From: an uncultured Oscillospiraceae bacterium
GTDB lineage: Bacteria; Bacillota; Clostridia; Oscillospirales; Oscillospiraceae
Length of the DNA: 64,000 nucleotides
Direction of reading: 5' to 3'
NCBI GenBank assembly: GCA_944387115.1
Contig: CALXDR010000003.1
Coordinates: 1 to 64,000 of the forward strand
Positions within the stretch are counted from its first letter, which is position 1. Every line of letters begins with the position of its first letter. The notes under the pieces are model-generated. The model searched no databases. It was not told the origin of the DNA and saw nothing but the letters and a program-made list of their open reading frames with translations. Made by a program: the position numbers and the translations under genes. Shown in pieces: positions 1-7,589 of the stretch.

Positions 1-91
1 CTGAAGGCAAAATCTCCAACAGAAGCTTCTTCCCAAGCTTTAATACACGGAGAAAGACAAACTGGTTTGGAAGAGTTCGCCTTTCAAAGAC

Positions 92-143
92 ATGACCCCC
101 CTCATTCGCTTATATCTCTTAAACGAATGAAGGGGGTCATTTT
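92..143. terminator. Rho-independent terminator-like hairpin
   Basis: A 17-bp inverted repeat with one mismatch (arms 92-108 and 124-140) encloses a 15-base AT-rich loop and is followed by TTTT on the plus strand. It could end a plus-strand gene lying to the left of the window, or serve the minus-strand sigma-factor gene. Bases 1-91 hold nothing I can identify. Confidence 0.65.
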
Positions 144-192
144 GGACAGTTGGATTCAGATTTTTTCAAAAAATTTTTTTGCACACGACTTC

Positions 193-714
193 TCACAGAA
201 TTCCCGCATCCTCACATAGCTTCTTTAATTTGCGCTTAGCCCGTTGCTCCAGCTTGGAGGCGGCGGGGAGCGTCAGCCCCAGCATCTTTGCGATTTCTCT
301 GACTGTGTACCCATAGTGATAGCGCAGCAAAATCACCTCTCGATACCTGGCAGGCAATTTTAAGATACACTGTGTCAAATTGTTGTCCCCTTCGTAAAGG
401 ACATTTGCGCCTTGTATTTCCTCGATTAGCTGGGTAGTGGGGTGTTTTTGCCGCTTACGGTACTGGTCGATTGCCTGGTGCTCAACCACGGCGGCGACGA
501 AGGCATGTGTTTTTTGACACACCGGGGCATCAAGCTTTTGGATGTTCGCTGCTATTTTTACAAAGGCGTGGTGGACGGCATCCTCGGCGTCCTGTTTGTT
601 TTGTAAAATTTCGTGGGCCAAATAGTACATCAGGCCACGATACTGCAGGTAGATCTGTTCCAGAAGCCACCGATCCTCTGGAGTTTCAAGCATCTGTAAA
701 TCTATCGACATCAT
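193..714 (-). CDS. small sigma-70 family (ECF-like) RNA polymerase sigma factor
   Basis: A 173-residue protein with the two-domain plan of an extracytoplasmic-function sigma factor. Region 2 (about residues 20-85) includes the stretch EILQNKQDAEDAVHHAF, and region 4 (about 115-165) has a helix-turn-helix around RYREVILLRYHYGYTVREIA. It should direct RNA polymerase to a dedicated promoter set. A GTG lies two codons upstream, but GGGGG sits at good distance from the ATG ending at 714, so I use that. No anti-sigma gene adjoins it; the next gene on this strand is a siderophore-binding protein beyond a repeat tract. Assignment to the sigma-70 superfamily is firm; the regulon and stimulus are unknown. 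Confidence 0.85.
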   Translation of the reverse strand: MMSIDLQMLETPEDRWLLEQIYLQYRGLMYYLAHEILQNKQDAEDAVHHAFVKIAANIQKLDAPVCQKTHAFVAAVVEHQAIDQYRKRQKHPTTQLIEEIQGANVLYEGDNNLTQCILKLPARYREVILLRYHYGYTVREIAKMLGLTLPAASKLEQRAKRKLKKLCEDAGIL

Positions 715-741
715 GCGCACCCCCTGCTATTATTTTTTCCC

Positions 742-770
742 ATTGTATCACGCAGTCTGGGCGTTCTAAA
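742..770 (-). promoter_or_regulatory. probable promoter of the sigma-factor gene
   Basis: On the minus strand TTTAGA (765-770) is followed after 17 bp by TACAAT (742-747), about 28 bp before the start codon. The -35 match is poor. Confidence 0.4.
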
Positions 771-837
771 AGGGGGAAACTTTAATTTACCCCATGTTTT
801 TGCAGAGAGAGGCGTGGGGCTCTATTGGGGAGGAGAA

Positions 838-1300
838 GGGGAGGTGAGGAAAGGGCGGGCAGAGGAAAGGCAGGCATGGAAAGGGCAGGCATGGAAAGGG
901 CAGGCATGGAAAGGGCGGACAGGGAAAGGGTGGAGAGAGGGAAAGGGCGGGCAGGGGAAAGGCGGGGAGGGAAAGGGAGGGCAGAGGAACGGCGGGCAGA
1001 GGAACGGCGGGGAGGGAAAGGGCGGACAGGGAAAGGGCGGGCAGAGGAAAGGGCGGGCAGGGAAAGGGCAGGCCGGGGAAAGGGCGGGCAGGGAAAGGGC
1101 AGGCCGGGGAAAGGGCGGGCAGGAAAAGGGCGGGCAGGGAAAGGGCAGGCAGGGAAAGGGCAGGCAGAGGGAAAGGCGGGCAGGAGAAGGGCGGGCAGGG
1201 AAAGGGCAGGCCGGGGAAAGGGCGGGCAGGAAAAGGGCGGGCAGGGAAAGGGCAGGCAGGGAAAGGGCAGGCAGAGGGAAAGGCGGGCAGGAGAAGGGCG
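838..1300. repeat. degenerate 15-bp G-rich polypurine tandem repeat
   Basis: About 460 bp of near-continuous units of the form GGGCRGGCAGGGAAA (15 bp, with variants), nearly all purine on the plus strand. A block of about 107 bp is repeated in tandem: roughly 1080-1193 recurs at 1187-1300. Because 15 is a multiple of three, several frames stay open on both strands and encode five-residue repeats (LPALS on the minus strand), but none starts with a convincing ribosome binding site. I read it as non-coding. It lies beyond the terminator of the siderophore operon and ahead of the sigma-factor promoter. Confidence 0.85.
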
Positions 1301-1305
1301 CCCAG

Positions 1306-1357
1306 AGAAAAAACAGGCAGGGCTTGCCGTCTGCCATGGGCAGACAACAAGCCCTGC
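1306..1357 (-). terminator. terminator of the siderophore ABC operon
   Basis: Read on the minus strand, a two-part stem (GCAGGGCTTG/CAAGCCCTGC outside, GTCTGCC/GGCAGAC inside; 1317-1357) is followed by a run of six T (1308-1313). It lies about 85 bp past the binding-protein stop codon. Confidence 0.8.
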
Positions 1358-1440
1358 TCGGTTGCTGGAACCATTGTTCCGGGAGAACGGCGCCTGGCGT
1401 TGCGTCACCTCGGGCCGCCCCTGTTTTCCCCTGTGTGGGA

Positions 1441-2457
1441 TTAGCCCAGCAGGGTGTGCTCCAGGTCCTGGAGCATCAGGTCCAGTGCGGTGATGCCGCC
1501 CTCGGCGGTGTACCACACGGCGGGATGGGCCAGGTAGACGATGTTGCCGTTCTGATACACATCGGTGCCCATAATCAGCTCATTTTCCACAATCTCCTGG
1601 GCCAGCTGTGCGCCCTCGGTCTGGATGGCAGCATCCCGGTCCATCACAAACAGGTACTGGGGGTTCTTCTCCACCACAAACTCAAAGGAGGCCTCGTTGC
1701 CGTGGGTGGAGGTGTCCACGTTGGCGTCCACGCCGATGTTCTCAAAGCCAATCTCACGGCCGATGATGGAGCAGCGCCCGTCGTTGCCCAGCACCTTCAG
1801 ACTGCCGCCGTTGACCATGCCCACAATGGCGGTCTTGCCGGCGGCAAAGGCCTGGAGTGCGGACAGTCGGGCATCAAAATCGGCCAGCAGGCCGCTGACC
1901 TGCTCCTCCAGGCCGAACATGGAGGCGATGGCAGTGGCGTTCTGGCGCACACTCTCCACCACGCCCAGCTGGGTGTCTACGGCCAGATAAACCACGGGGG
2001 CAATCTCGCTGAGGGCGTCATAGGACTCTGCCAGACGGCCGCCGATGAAGATGACGTCGGGCTCGGCGGCCATGACGGCCTCCAAATCCGCCTCCTTGAT
2101 GGTGCCCAGGTTGGACACGCTCTCGTCATTCACATAGTCCTGGAGATAGTCCAGGGAGGTGTCGGCGGTGCCCACCACACGGTCGCCCAGGTTCAGGGCA
2201 TCCAGAATGTCCAGGGCAGCCATGTCCAGAATGGCAATGCGCTGGGGATTGTAGGGCACCTCCAGGTCGATGGCCTGCTTGCTGCCGTTGAGGCTCTGGA
2301 TGGTGATGGTCTCAGGGGCGGCTCCGTCGCCGCTGGGAGCGGCGGACTGCCCACTCTGGGTGGGGGCGGTGGTGGGCTGGCTGCTCTGGGGCGCAGAGCA
2401 GGCGGCAAGGCTGAGGACCATGGCACCGGCCAGCAGGGTGGAAAACAGCTTCTTCAT
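1441..2457 (-). CDS. siderophore ABC transporter substrate-binding lipoprotein (YclQ/FpuA-like)
   Basis: Captures an iron-siderophore complex outside the membrane and delivers it to the adjacent FecCD-type permeases. The 338-residue protein begins with a lipoprotein signal peptide (MKKLFSTLLAGAMVLSLAAC; lipobox LAAC, Cys20), then a Ser/Thr/Pro-rich linker and a periplasmic-binding-protein-2 fold with the family-typical motifs YNPQRIAILD and EPDVIFIGGR. The start has AAAGGAG eight bases upstream. It is the last gene of a four-gene operon whose order (permease, permease, ATPase, binding protein) equals that of Bacillus yclNOPQ. The exact siderophore cannot be told from sequence. Confidence 0.9.
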   Translation of the reverse strand: MKKLFSTLLAGAMVLSLAACSAPQSSQPTTAPTQSGQSAAPSGDGAAPETITIQSLNGSKQAIDLEVPYNPQRIAILDMAALDILDALNLGDRVVGTADTSLDYLQDYVNDESVSNLGTIKEADLEAVMAAEPDVIFIGGRLAESYDALSEIAPVVYLAVDTQLGVVESVRQNATAIASMFGLEEQVSGLLADFDARLSALQAFAAGKTAIVGMVNGGSLKVLGNDGRCSIIGREIGFENIGVDANVDTSTHGNEASFEFVVEKNPQYLFVMDRDAAIQTEGAQLAQEIVENELIMGTDVYQNGNIVYLAHPAVWYTAEGGITALDLMLQDLEHTLLG

Positions 2458-2520
2458 AACAAAAACTCCTTTACTGATGGGATATATCTGTTCAATCGAT
2501 GGGATTGTATACAGCGCAGC

Positions 2521-3273
2521 TTAGTAGTAGATGGACAGGGGCTTGCCCTCCACCATCTGGATTTCAAAGTCCACCCGATAGATTTCAGACAGGGTTTCCT
2601 TTGTCATGACCTCCTCTACGGTGCCGAACTTGGCCACCTTGCCGTCCTTAAAGGCGCAGATGTAGTCGGAGTAGAAGGCGGCGTAGTTGATTTCGTGGAG
2701 CACCATGATGACGGTCTTGCCCAGCTCATCGCACAGGCGGCGGGCAATCTTCATCATATTGGTGGCGTGGTAGATGTCCAGGTTGTTGGTGGGTTCGTCC
2801 AGGAGCACATAGTCCGTGTCCTGGGCAATGACCATGGCGATGTAGGCCCGCTGGCGCTGTCCGCCGGACAGCTCGTCGATGAATCGGTCCTGGAAGGGGC
2901 CCAGCTCCATGTAGTCGATGGCCTGCTGGATGATTTGCTCATCCTCCGGGGTATTGCGGCCCCGGGTGTAGGGGAAACGGCCGAAGGCCACCAGCTCCCG
3001 CACGGTGAGCTTCATTTGGATGTGGTTGCTCTGGGTGAGAATGGCTAGGCGCTGGGAGAGCTGGTGGCTCTTCCAATCCTTGATGTCCTTGCCCTCAAAC
3101 TCCACCAGACCGGCGTCCCGGGCAACCAGCCGGGAAATCATGCCCATCACGGTGGACTTGCCCGCACCGTTTGGCCCGATGAGGGAGAGCACCTTCCCCT
3201 TGGGAATTTCAAAGCTCACCCCGTCTACCACGGTTTTTCCGTCGTATTGTTTCAGCAATTGGCGAATTTTCAT
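2521..3273 (-). CDS. iron-siderophore ABC transporter ATP-binding protein
   Basis: Hydrolyses ATP on the cytoplasmic face to drive siderophore import. 250 residues, normal for the FecE/YclP class. Visible motifs: Walker A GPNGAGKST (about residues 34-42), signature LSGGQRQR (about 136), Walker B YVLLDEPTNNLD and the switch histidine in VLHEINYA. It starts one base after the stop of the preceding permease, so translation is probably coupled. The segment LDIYHATNMMKIARRL resembles YclP of the petrobactin importer, but substrate specificity is an inference. Confidence 0.93.
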   Translation of the reverse strand: MKIRQLLKQYDGKTVVDGVSFEIPKGKVLSLIGPNGAGKSTVMGMISRLVARDAGLVEFEGKDIKDWKSHQLSQRLAILTQSNHIQMKLTVRELVAFGRFPYTRGRNTPEDEQIIQQAIDYMELGPFQDRFIDELSGGQRQRAYIAMVIAQDTDYVLLDEPTNNLDIYHATNMMKIARRLCDELGKTVIMVLHEINYAAFYSDYICAFKDGKVAKFGTVEEVMTKETLSEIYRVDFEIQMVEGKPLSIYY

Positions 3274-3274
3274 A

Positions 3275-4255
3275 TCAAACCCTCCGGTTGGTCAGCAAAA
3301 GATAGAGGAAGTAGATGCCGCCGCCCACGGTGATAAAGACGCTGACGGGCACGGCGTAGTGGAACAGGTGCTCCACCACCATCTGTCCGCCCACCAGGGT
3401 GAACATACCGAACAGGGCTGCACCCAGAATGAGCTGGCTGTGGCGGTAAGTGCGCAGCAGCTGGCGGGACAGGTTGGCAATGATCAGCCCCATAAAGGAC
3501 ACCGGGCCCACCATGGCGGTGGCCACGGCGATGGACAGGGTCACCGCCAGCAGCAGGCGGCGGATACAGCGGTCGTAGTCCACGCCCAGATTGATGGCCT
3601 GGTTGCGCCCCAGGGTAATCACGTTGAGCAGGGCCAGATCCTTGCGGAACACCACCACGATGCCCGCCAGCAACATCACAGCCAGGAGGAGAATCTCGGC
3701 GTTGACATTGCTGAAGCTGGCCACCAGGGTGGAGAGCAGGGCGTCGTACTCGTTGGGATCCATGACCCGGGTGAGGGTGTTCTGGATGCTCCCGAAGAAG
3801 GAGGTGAGCACGGTGCCGATGAGGAGCACATAGAGCACGTTGTGGCGGGTCTTGTGGAACAGGTAGCCGTAAATCACCATGGCTGCCACCCCCATGAGCA
3901 CCAAGTCCACGGCAAAGGACAGGTTTGCGTTCACAGCCAGGATGCTCCCCGAGCCGGCCACAAACACCACCGCTGTGTGGATGAGGGTGTACAGGGAGTT
4001 CATCCCCAGCAGGCAGGGGGTGACAATGGTGTTTTGGATGATGGACTGGAATACAATGGAGGCTCCGCCGATGGCAAAGGCGGTGACCAGCATCACCAGC
4101 AGCTTGGGCGCCCGCAGGCGCATGGCATACCAGAAGAGCTTTTCGTTGGAAACGTTCACGCCTACCAGGAGATAGGCTGCGGCGGCCAGCAGCACCAGGA
4201 TACCCAGCACCAGCAGCTTGCGGTGGTTGGCCCGTTGCGCAGTGTGAGCGGCCAT
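3275..4255 (-). CDS. iron-siderophore ABC transporter permease (FecCD family, second)
   Basis: Membrane-spanning half-transporter of 326 residues, length usual for FecCD permeases (8-10 helices). Strongly hydrophobic segments include KLLVLGILVLLAAAAYLLVG near the N-terminus; the loop VTLGRNQAINLGVDYD and the motif GPVSFMGLIIANLSR (coupling region) are typical of the family. I start at the ATG ending at 4255, one base beyond the upstream permease's stop, giving MAAHTAQRANHRK; the frame stays open further upstream but only through the neighbouring gene. Forms the translocation pore with the next permease. Confidence 0.9.
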   Translation of the reverse strand: MAAHTAQRANHRKLLVLGILVLLAAAAYLLVGVNVSNEKLFWYAMRLRAPKLLVMLVTAFAIGGASIVFQSIIQNTIVTPCLLGMNSLYTLIHTAVVFVAGSGSILAVNANLSFAVDLVLMGVAAMVIYGYLFHKTRHNVLYVLLIGTVLTSFFGSIQNTLTRVMDPNEYDALLSTLVASFSNVNAEILLLAVMLLAGIVVVFRKDLALLNVITLGRNQAINLGVDYDRCIRRLLLAVTLSIAVATAMVGPVSFMGLIIANLSRQLLRTYRHSQLILGAALFGMFTLVGGQMVVEHLFHYAVPVSVFITVGGGIYFLYLLLTNRRV

Positions 4256-4256
4256 G

Positions 4257-5315
4257 TCATTCACCCTCCTTCTTTTGGACGGCACTCTGGGCGGAGACTG
4301 CGCAGGAGGAGGCTCCGGCAGCGCCCAGGCGGATGGCCTTTCGGCCGTGGTTGAGGCGGTAGAGCAGCAGCCCCACAAAGAGCACACTGCCGATGATGCC
4401 GATAATCAGCTCGATGGGCAGCTCGTAGGGGTGGATGACCAGGCGGCCAATCAGGTCGCACACCAGGACAAACAGTGCGCCGAACAGGGCGGTATCCACC
4501 AAAGTGCCCCGGATTTTATCCCCCTTAAACATGGACACCAGGTTGGGGACAATAAGCCCGATGTAGGAGATGGCGCCCACCACCACCACCACAGAGGCGG
4601 TAATCATGGCGGCGATGGTCAGACCCAGGAAGAGCACCAGGTTGTAGGGAACGCCGAGATTTTTCGAGAAATCACGGCCCATGCCCACAATGTTGAAGTG
4701 GTTGGCGAATACAAAGGCGAGCACCACAAGGGGCAGGGTGAGCCACACAATTTCATAGCGGCCCCGCAGCACCATGGAGAAATGCCCCACCAGCCAGCTG
4801 GACAGGGACTGGGTCATATCAAACCGAAAGGCCAGAAAGCTGGTGATGCCGCCCACCACATTGCCGAACATAATGCCCACCAGGGGGACCATCACCACAT
4901 CCTTGAACTGAATGCGCTGGATAAACCACACAAACACCCAGGTGCCCAAAATGGCAAAGACAAAGGCCAGGATGGTGCGCTGCCACAGTGTGGCGCTGGG
5001 CCAGAACACCAGCGCCAGCAGAATGCCCAGCTGCGCCGAGGAGATGGTGGCGCCGGTGGTGGGGGAGACAAACTTGTTCATGCACAGCTGCTGCATAATC
5101 AGACCCGCCACGCTCATGCCCACACCTGTGCACACAATGGCCAGCAGGCGGGGGAGGCGGGAGATGAGCAGAAGCTCGATGGCCTCAAAATCACCGGCCA
5201 GGATGGCGGAGGTGTCCAAATCAATGACACCTACAAACAGAGAGTATATAGACAAGACCACCAGGAGCACGGCGAGCACCAGGGTGCTCCGGTGGCGGGA
5301 GAGCCAGGGGGCCAT
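4257..5315 (-). CDS. iron-siderophore ABC transporter permease (FecCD family, first)
   Basis: First gene of the siderophore operon, 352 residues with about nine hydrophobic helices. Family motifs include PLVGIMFGNVVGGI, the cytoplasmic loop MGRDFSKNLGVPYN and GAISYIGLIVPNLV (coupling region). The ATG ending at 5315 is chosen because AGGAG lies about eight bases before it and the longer upstream reading adds a non-membrane tail that would overlap the operator at 5343-5358. Pairs with the downstream permease to form the pore; likely iron-repressed through that operator. Confidence 0.9.
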   Translation of the reverse strand: MAPWLSRHRSTLVLAVLLVVLSIYSLFVGVIDLDTSAILAGDFEAIELLLISRLPRLLAIVCTGVGMSVAGLIMQQLCMNKFVSPTTGATISSAQLGILLALVFWPSATLWQRTILAFVFAILGTWVFVWFIQRIQFKDVVMVPLVGIMFGNVVGGITSFLAFRFDMTQSLSSWLVGHFSMVLRGRYEIVWLTLPLVVLAFVFANHFNIVGMGRDFSKNLGVPYNLVLFLGLTIAAMITASVVVVVGAISYIGLIVPNLVSMFKGDKIRGTLVDTALFGALFVLVCDLIGRLVIHPYELPIELIIGIIGSVLFVGLLLYRLNHGRKAIRLGAAGASSCAVSAQSAVQKKEGE

Positions 5316-5342
5316 AAGGAAACTCCTTTCAGGAAATGATTT

Positions 5343-5358
5343 GTTAGCATAGGCTAAC
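5343..5358. promoter_or_regulatory. palindromic operator upstream of the siderophore operon
   Basis: The perfect dyad GTTAGCATAGGCTAAC (GTTAGC-N4-GCTAAC) lies 28 bp upstream of the first permease and just downstream of the likely -10. The same 16-bp pattern occurs at 6148-6163 before the neighbouring AraC gene. Its form is reminiscent of iron-dependent DtxR-type boxes, which is an inference. Confidence 0.7.
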
Positions 5359-5369
5359 CAACGGGGGAA

Positions 5370-5398
5370 AGAATGGTCAGTTGGCGTGGCTGTGTCCA
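5370..5398 (-). promoter_or_regulatory. probable promoter of the siderophore operon
   Basis: Minus-strand TGGACA (5393-5398), 17-bp spacer, CATTCT (5370-5375). The operator begins about 12 bp downstream of the -10, so a bound repressor would cover the start of transcription. Confidence 0.5.
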
Positions 5399-5528
5399 GA
5401 GCGCCAGCTGACAAGGAAAGTATAGCGGCTGCTGCGCCCCGTCTCCACTCCAAAAGGAAAGTAAACCAATCCAATTAGTCGGAATTAAAAGGGCAGACAG
5501 GACGGGGCGGGGAGTTGGGGGGCTCCAT

Positions 5529-5619
5529 CCAGAGAGAAGGAACCCCAGAGAGAAGGAACCCCCAGAGAGAAGGAACCCCCAGAGAGAAGGAACCCCCAGA
5601 GAGAGGGAACCCTAGAGAA
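5529..5619. repeat. short tandem repeat, about 17-bp units
   Basis: Five to six copies of AGAGAGAAGGAACCCCC (16-17 bp, last copies degenerate) lie between the AraC gene and the siderophore operon promoter. Like the tract at 838-1300 it is G/A-rich on the plus strand. No convincing gene is present here. Confidence 0.8.
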
Positions 5620-5699
5620 GGGGGGCGTGGCCTCTGTGACCGGTGGGGAGCGGCGGAATGCCGGGGGCATTGCGCCGGTTCTGCGCCGTTGGGCAGTCC

Positions 5700-6107
5700 C
5701 TATTCGGAGGGGTGGTCGGGGTGGAAGGAGGTCTGTTGGTAGGCCTTTGGGGTGACCCCCATCACCTGGCGGAAGGCGGCGGCAAATTTACTGGGATTGT
5801 CGTAGCCGTAGGCGGCGGCCACCTCTGATACCGAGCAGTGTTCGGTGCGCAGACGGCGGGCGGCGGCATACATCTTCTGCTGCTTGGCATAGGTGTACAC
5901 AGGCAGCTGGAACACGCCTTTAAAGGCCTGCTTGAGGTGGGTGGGGGACACACTGAACTGCCGGCACAGCTCCGCAATGGTGACATGGCGGTGCAGATGT
6001 TCCTGTAGATACTGCGCTGCATCTTGTGCCAGCTGGAGCTGGAAGGAAGAGAGGGCTGGGGCGCTGCTGTGTCCTGCGGGGGCAGACACGGGGTGGGGGG
6101 CGTGCAT
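5700..6107 (-). CDS. AraC-family regulator, DNA-binding domain only
   Basis: A 135-residue protein that is essentially just the double helix-turn-helix domain of AraC/XylS regulators (about residues 27-125): first HTH VTIAELCRQFSVSPTHLKQAF, shown here in part as TIAELCRQFSVSPTHLKQAF, second around SVSEVAAAYGYDNPSKFAAA, ending with the conserved VMGVTPKAYQ. No ligand-binding domain precedes it, only a Pro-rich 25-residue leader. It sits just upstream of the siderophore operon on the same strand and shares its palindrome, which suggests a role in iron-uptake control as for other AraC-type siderophore regulators. The effector, if any, is unknown. Confidence 0.85.
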   Translation of the reverse strand: MHAPHPVSAPAGHSSAPALSSFQLQLAQDAAQYLQEHLHRHVTIAELCRQFSVSPTHLKQAFKGVFQLPVYTYAKQQKMYAAARRLRTEHCSVSEVAAAYGYDNPSKFAAAFRQVMGVTPKAYQQTSFHPDHPSE

Positions 6108-6147
6108 AGGCGGCTCCTGTTCAGACAGACCTCGTACACAATCGAGG

Positions 6148-6163
6148 GTTAGTTAATGCTAAC
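6148..6163. promoter_or_regulatory. palindromic operator upstream of the AraC gene
   Basis: GTTAGTTAATGCTAAC, the same GTTAGY-N4-GCTAAC pattern as at 5343-5358, lies 8 bp beyond the -10 of the AraC promoter, overlapping the expected transcription start. Confidence 0.7.
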
Positions 6164-6171
6164 TACTAGGT

Positions 6172-6200
6172 ATCATAGCAGAGTGGGGGCCATTTGTCAA
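6172..6200 (-). promoter_or_regulatory. promoter of the AraC regulator gene
   Basis: Minus-strand TTGACA (6195-6200), 17-bp spacer, TATGAT (6172-6177): near-consensus sigma-A promoter, followed directly by the shared palindrome. Confidence 0.8.
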
Positions 6201-6277
6201 GCCGGGAAGGGCGGGAAACGCCCCCATGACCTGGGAGCGTAGGGGCGTGTGCCCTCTCGGTAACTGGGGGGTTGGGC

Positions 6278-6315
6278 AAAAAAAGCCCCCGCAGAACCGA
6301 AGTTCCACGGGGGCG
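6278..6315 (-). terminator. terminator of the rpsF-ssb-rpsR operon
   Basis: Minus strand: a stem of CCCCCGTGGAAC / GTTCTGCGGGGG type (CCCCCG paired with GCGGGGG, 6285-6315) followed by seven T (6278-6284), 21 bp after the rpsR stop codon. Confidence 0.85.
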
Positions 6316-6335
6316 GGGTGCCAGACAACCTACAA

Positions 6336-6578
6336 TCAGTCGGTGACGTAGGGGAGCAGGGCCATGTGACGGGCGCGCTTGATGGCGTCGGTCAGCTGGC
6401 GCTGGTGCATGGCGCAGGTGCCGGTGGTGCGGCGGGGCAGGATCTTGGAGCGCTCGGACAGATACCGCTTCAGCTTGGCGGCGTCCTTGTAATCAATGTG
6501 CTCCACCTTGTCCACGCAGAACGCACAGACCTTGCGGCGCTTACGGTTGCCGCGGGGCTTCACATTATCCATAGCCAT
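6336..6578 (-). CDS. rpsR: 30S ribosomal protein S18
   Basis: 80-residue basic protein of the small-subunit platform, binding next to S6. The [10 protein letters not shown] segment and the core [20 protein letters not shown] with [20 protein letters not shown] are diagnostic. It keeps the CxxC pair (CAFC) of the zinc-type S18. AAGGAGG lies nine bases before the chosen ATG; a second ATG two codons in is possible. Last gene of the classical rpsF-ssb-rpsR operon. Confidence 0.97.
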   Translation of the reverse strand: MAMDNVKPRGNRKRRKVCAFCVDKVEHIDYKDAAKLKRYLSERSKILPRRTTGTCAMHQRQLTDAIKRARHMALLPYVTD

Positions 6579-6616
6579 AATGGCAGACCTCCTTATTCGT
6601 TCTCCTCCTGAGTGGC

Positions 6617-7069
6617 TCAGAAGGGCAGTTCACCGTCGTCGTCGGCCAGCTCGGCGAACTGATCTCCGCCGGAGGGGGTGCCGTAGTCAACGGGAGCGGG
6701 GGCGGCAGGACGGCCATACGAGGCGCCGCCGCCAAACTCGCCGTCCCGCTTGGAGTCGCCGAAATACACATTGTCGGCAATTACCTCCGCAGAGCGGCGC
6801 TTGCCGCCGTCCCGATCCGTCCAGTCACGAATCTGAAGGCGGCCCTCCACCACGGCCATGCGGCCCTTGGTGAAGTACTTGGAAACGAACTCCGCAGTGC
6901 TGCGCCATGCCACAATGTCGATGAAATCAGTGGCACGCTCGCCTCCGTCGCGGCTTTTGAAGTCGCGATCCACAGCCAGGGCGAAGGAGGCGACAGCCGT
7001 CCCGCTTTGGGTGTGGCGAAGCTCGGGGTCACGGGTCAGACGGCCCATGAGAATGATTCGGTTCAGCAT
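6617..7069 (-). CDS. ssb: single-stranded DNA-binding protein
   Basis: Coats single-stranded DNA during replication, repair and recombination. 150 residues: N-terminal OB fold (about 1-108) beginning [20 protein letters not shown], with the conserved [20 protein letters not shown], then a Gly/Pro/Ala-rich flexible tail ending in the acidic tip ADDDGELPF used to recruit partner proteins. It starts 16 bases after rpsF stops and precedes rpsR, the arrangement seen in most Firmicutes. Confidence 0.97.
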   Translation of the reverse strand: MLNRIILMGRLTRDPELRHTQSGTAVASFALAVDRDFKSRDGGERATDFIDIVAWRSTAEFVSKYFTKGRMAVVEGRLQIRDWTDRDGGKRRSAEVIADNVYFGDSKRDGEFGGGASYGRPAAPAPVDYGTPSGGDQFAELADDDGELPF

Positions 7070-7085
7070 GTGCGACCTTGCCTCC

Positions 7086-7382
7086 TCAGGCGTCCTTGCT
7101 GACGATCATGGAGCGCATGATGCCGGTGTTGATGCGCATCAGACGATCCAGCTCGGCGGGGAACGCAGGGTCGGCAGTGAAGGTCATCAGGACATAGTAG
7201 CCCTCTTCCAGGTCGTTGATGGGGTAGGCCAGCTTGCGCTTGCCCCACTCATCCACCTCGGACACGGTACCGTGGCTCTCAGCCAGGTCCTTGAACTTGG
7301 CGACCAGGGCGGCGGTCTCCTCCTCGCCCAGGGCGGGGTTGACCACGTAGAGCACCTCGTAGTTGCCGGTCAGTTTTGCCAT
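7086..7382 (-). CDS. rpsF: 30S ribosomal protein S6
   Basis: 98-residue S6, partner of S18 on the small-subunit platform. Diagnostic segments: NYEVLYVVNPALGEEE at the N-terminus and WGKRKLAYPINDLEEGYYVL in the middle, ending with RLMRINTGIMRSMIV. The ATG ending at 7382 has AAGGAGGTG upstream at good spacing. First gene of the operon, transcribed from the promoter at 7468-7495. Confidence 0.97.
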   Translation of the reverse strand: MAKLTGNYEVLYVVNPALGEEETAALVAKFKDLAESHGTVSEVDEWGKRKLAYPINDLEEGYYVLMTFTADPAFPAELDRLMRINTGIMRSMIVSKDA

Positions 7383-7410
7383 GTTAGTTGCACCTCCTTG
7401 TGGACATATG

Positions 7411-7457
7411 GCCTCCGGTCTTTGCCGGAGGCAAGGATGCTGCGCCCGGTTGGGCAC
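7411..7457 (-). promoter_or_regulatory. hairpins in the rpsF 5' leader
   Basis: Between the promoter and the rpsF ribosome binding site the transcript can form GCCTCCGG-N6-CCGGAGGC (7411-7432) and a second, smaller stem around GCCC-AACC-GGGC (7442-7457). S6:S18 complexes are known to bind leader hairpins of rpsF operons and repress them; whether this element belongs to that class I cannot confirm. Confidence 0.45.
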
Positions 7458-7467
7458 AGACTAATTC

Positions 7468-7495
7468 ATTATACCTTCTGTGCAGGATTTGTCAA
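7468..7495 (-). promoter_or_regulatory. promoter of rpsF-ssb-rpsR
   Basis: Minus-strand TTGACA (7490-7495), 16-bp spacer, TATAAT (7468-7473): consensus hexamers, as expected for a ribosomal-protein operon. Confidence 0.9.
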
Positions 7496-7548
7496 GGGGA
7501 CAAGGGGGAGATTCAAAAAATTTTTTCCTTCCTTTCTTTTCCCAGCCG

Positions 7549-7557
7549 TGCTATGAT
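7549..7557 (+). promoter_or_regulatory. extended -10 promoter element for the SprT-like gene
   Basis: TGCTATGAT forms an extended -10 (TG-N-TATGAT) about 33 bp before the start codon; no good -35 is visible upstream. Confidence 0.5.
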
Positions 7558-7589
7558 ACTCACAGCATCTATGCAAGGAGGTGTGTGAT

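Noticed and set aside
782..1516. Several long frames on both strands in the G-rich repeat, encoding Leu/Pro/Ala/Ser or Gly/Lys/Arg repeats
   Set aside because: The 15-bp unit keeps frames open by arithmetic. No ribosome sites, no stable product type, and frames run into real genes.
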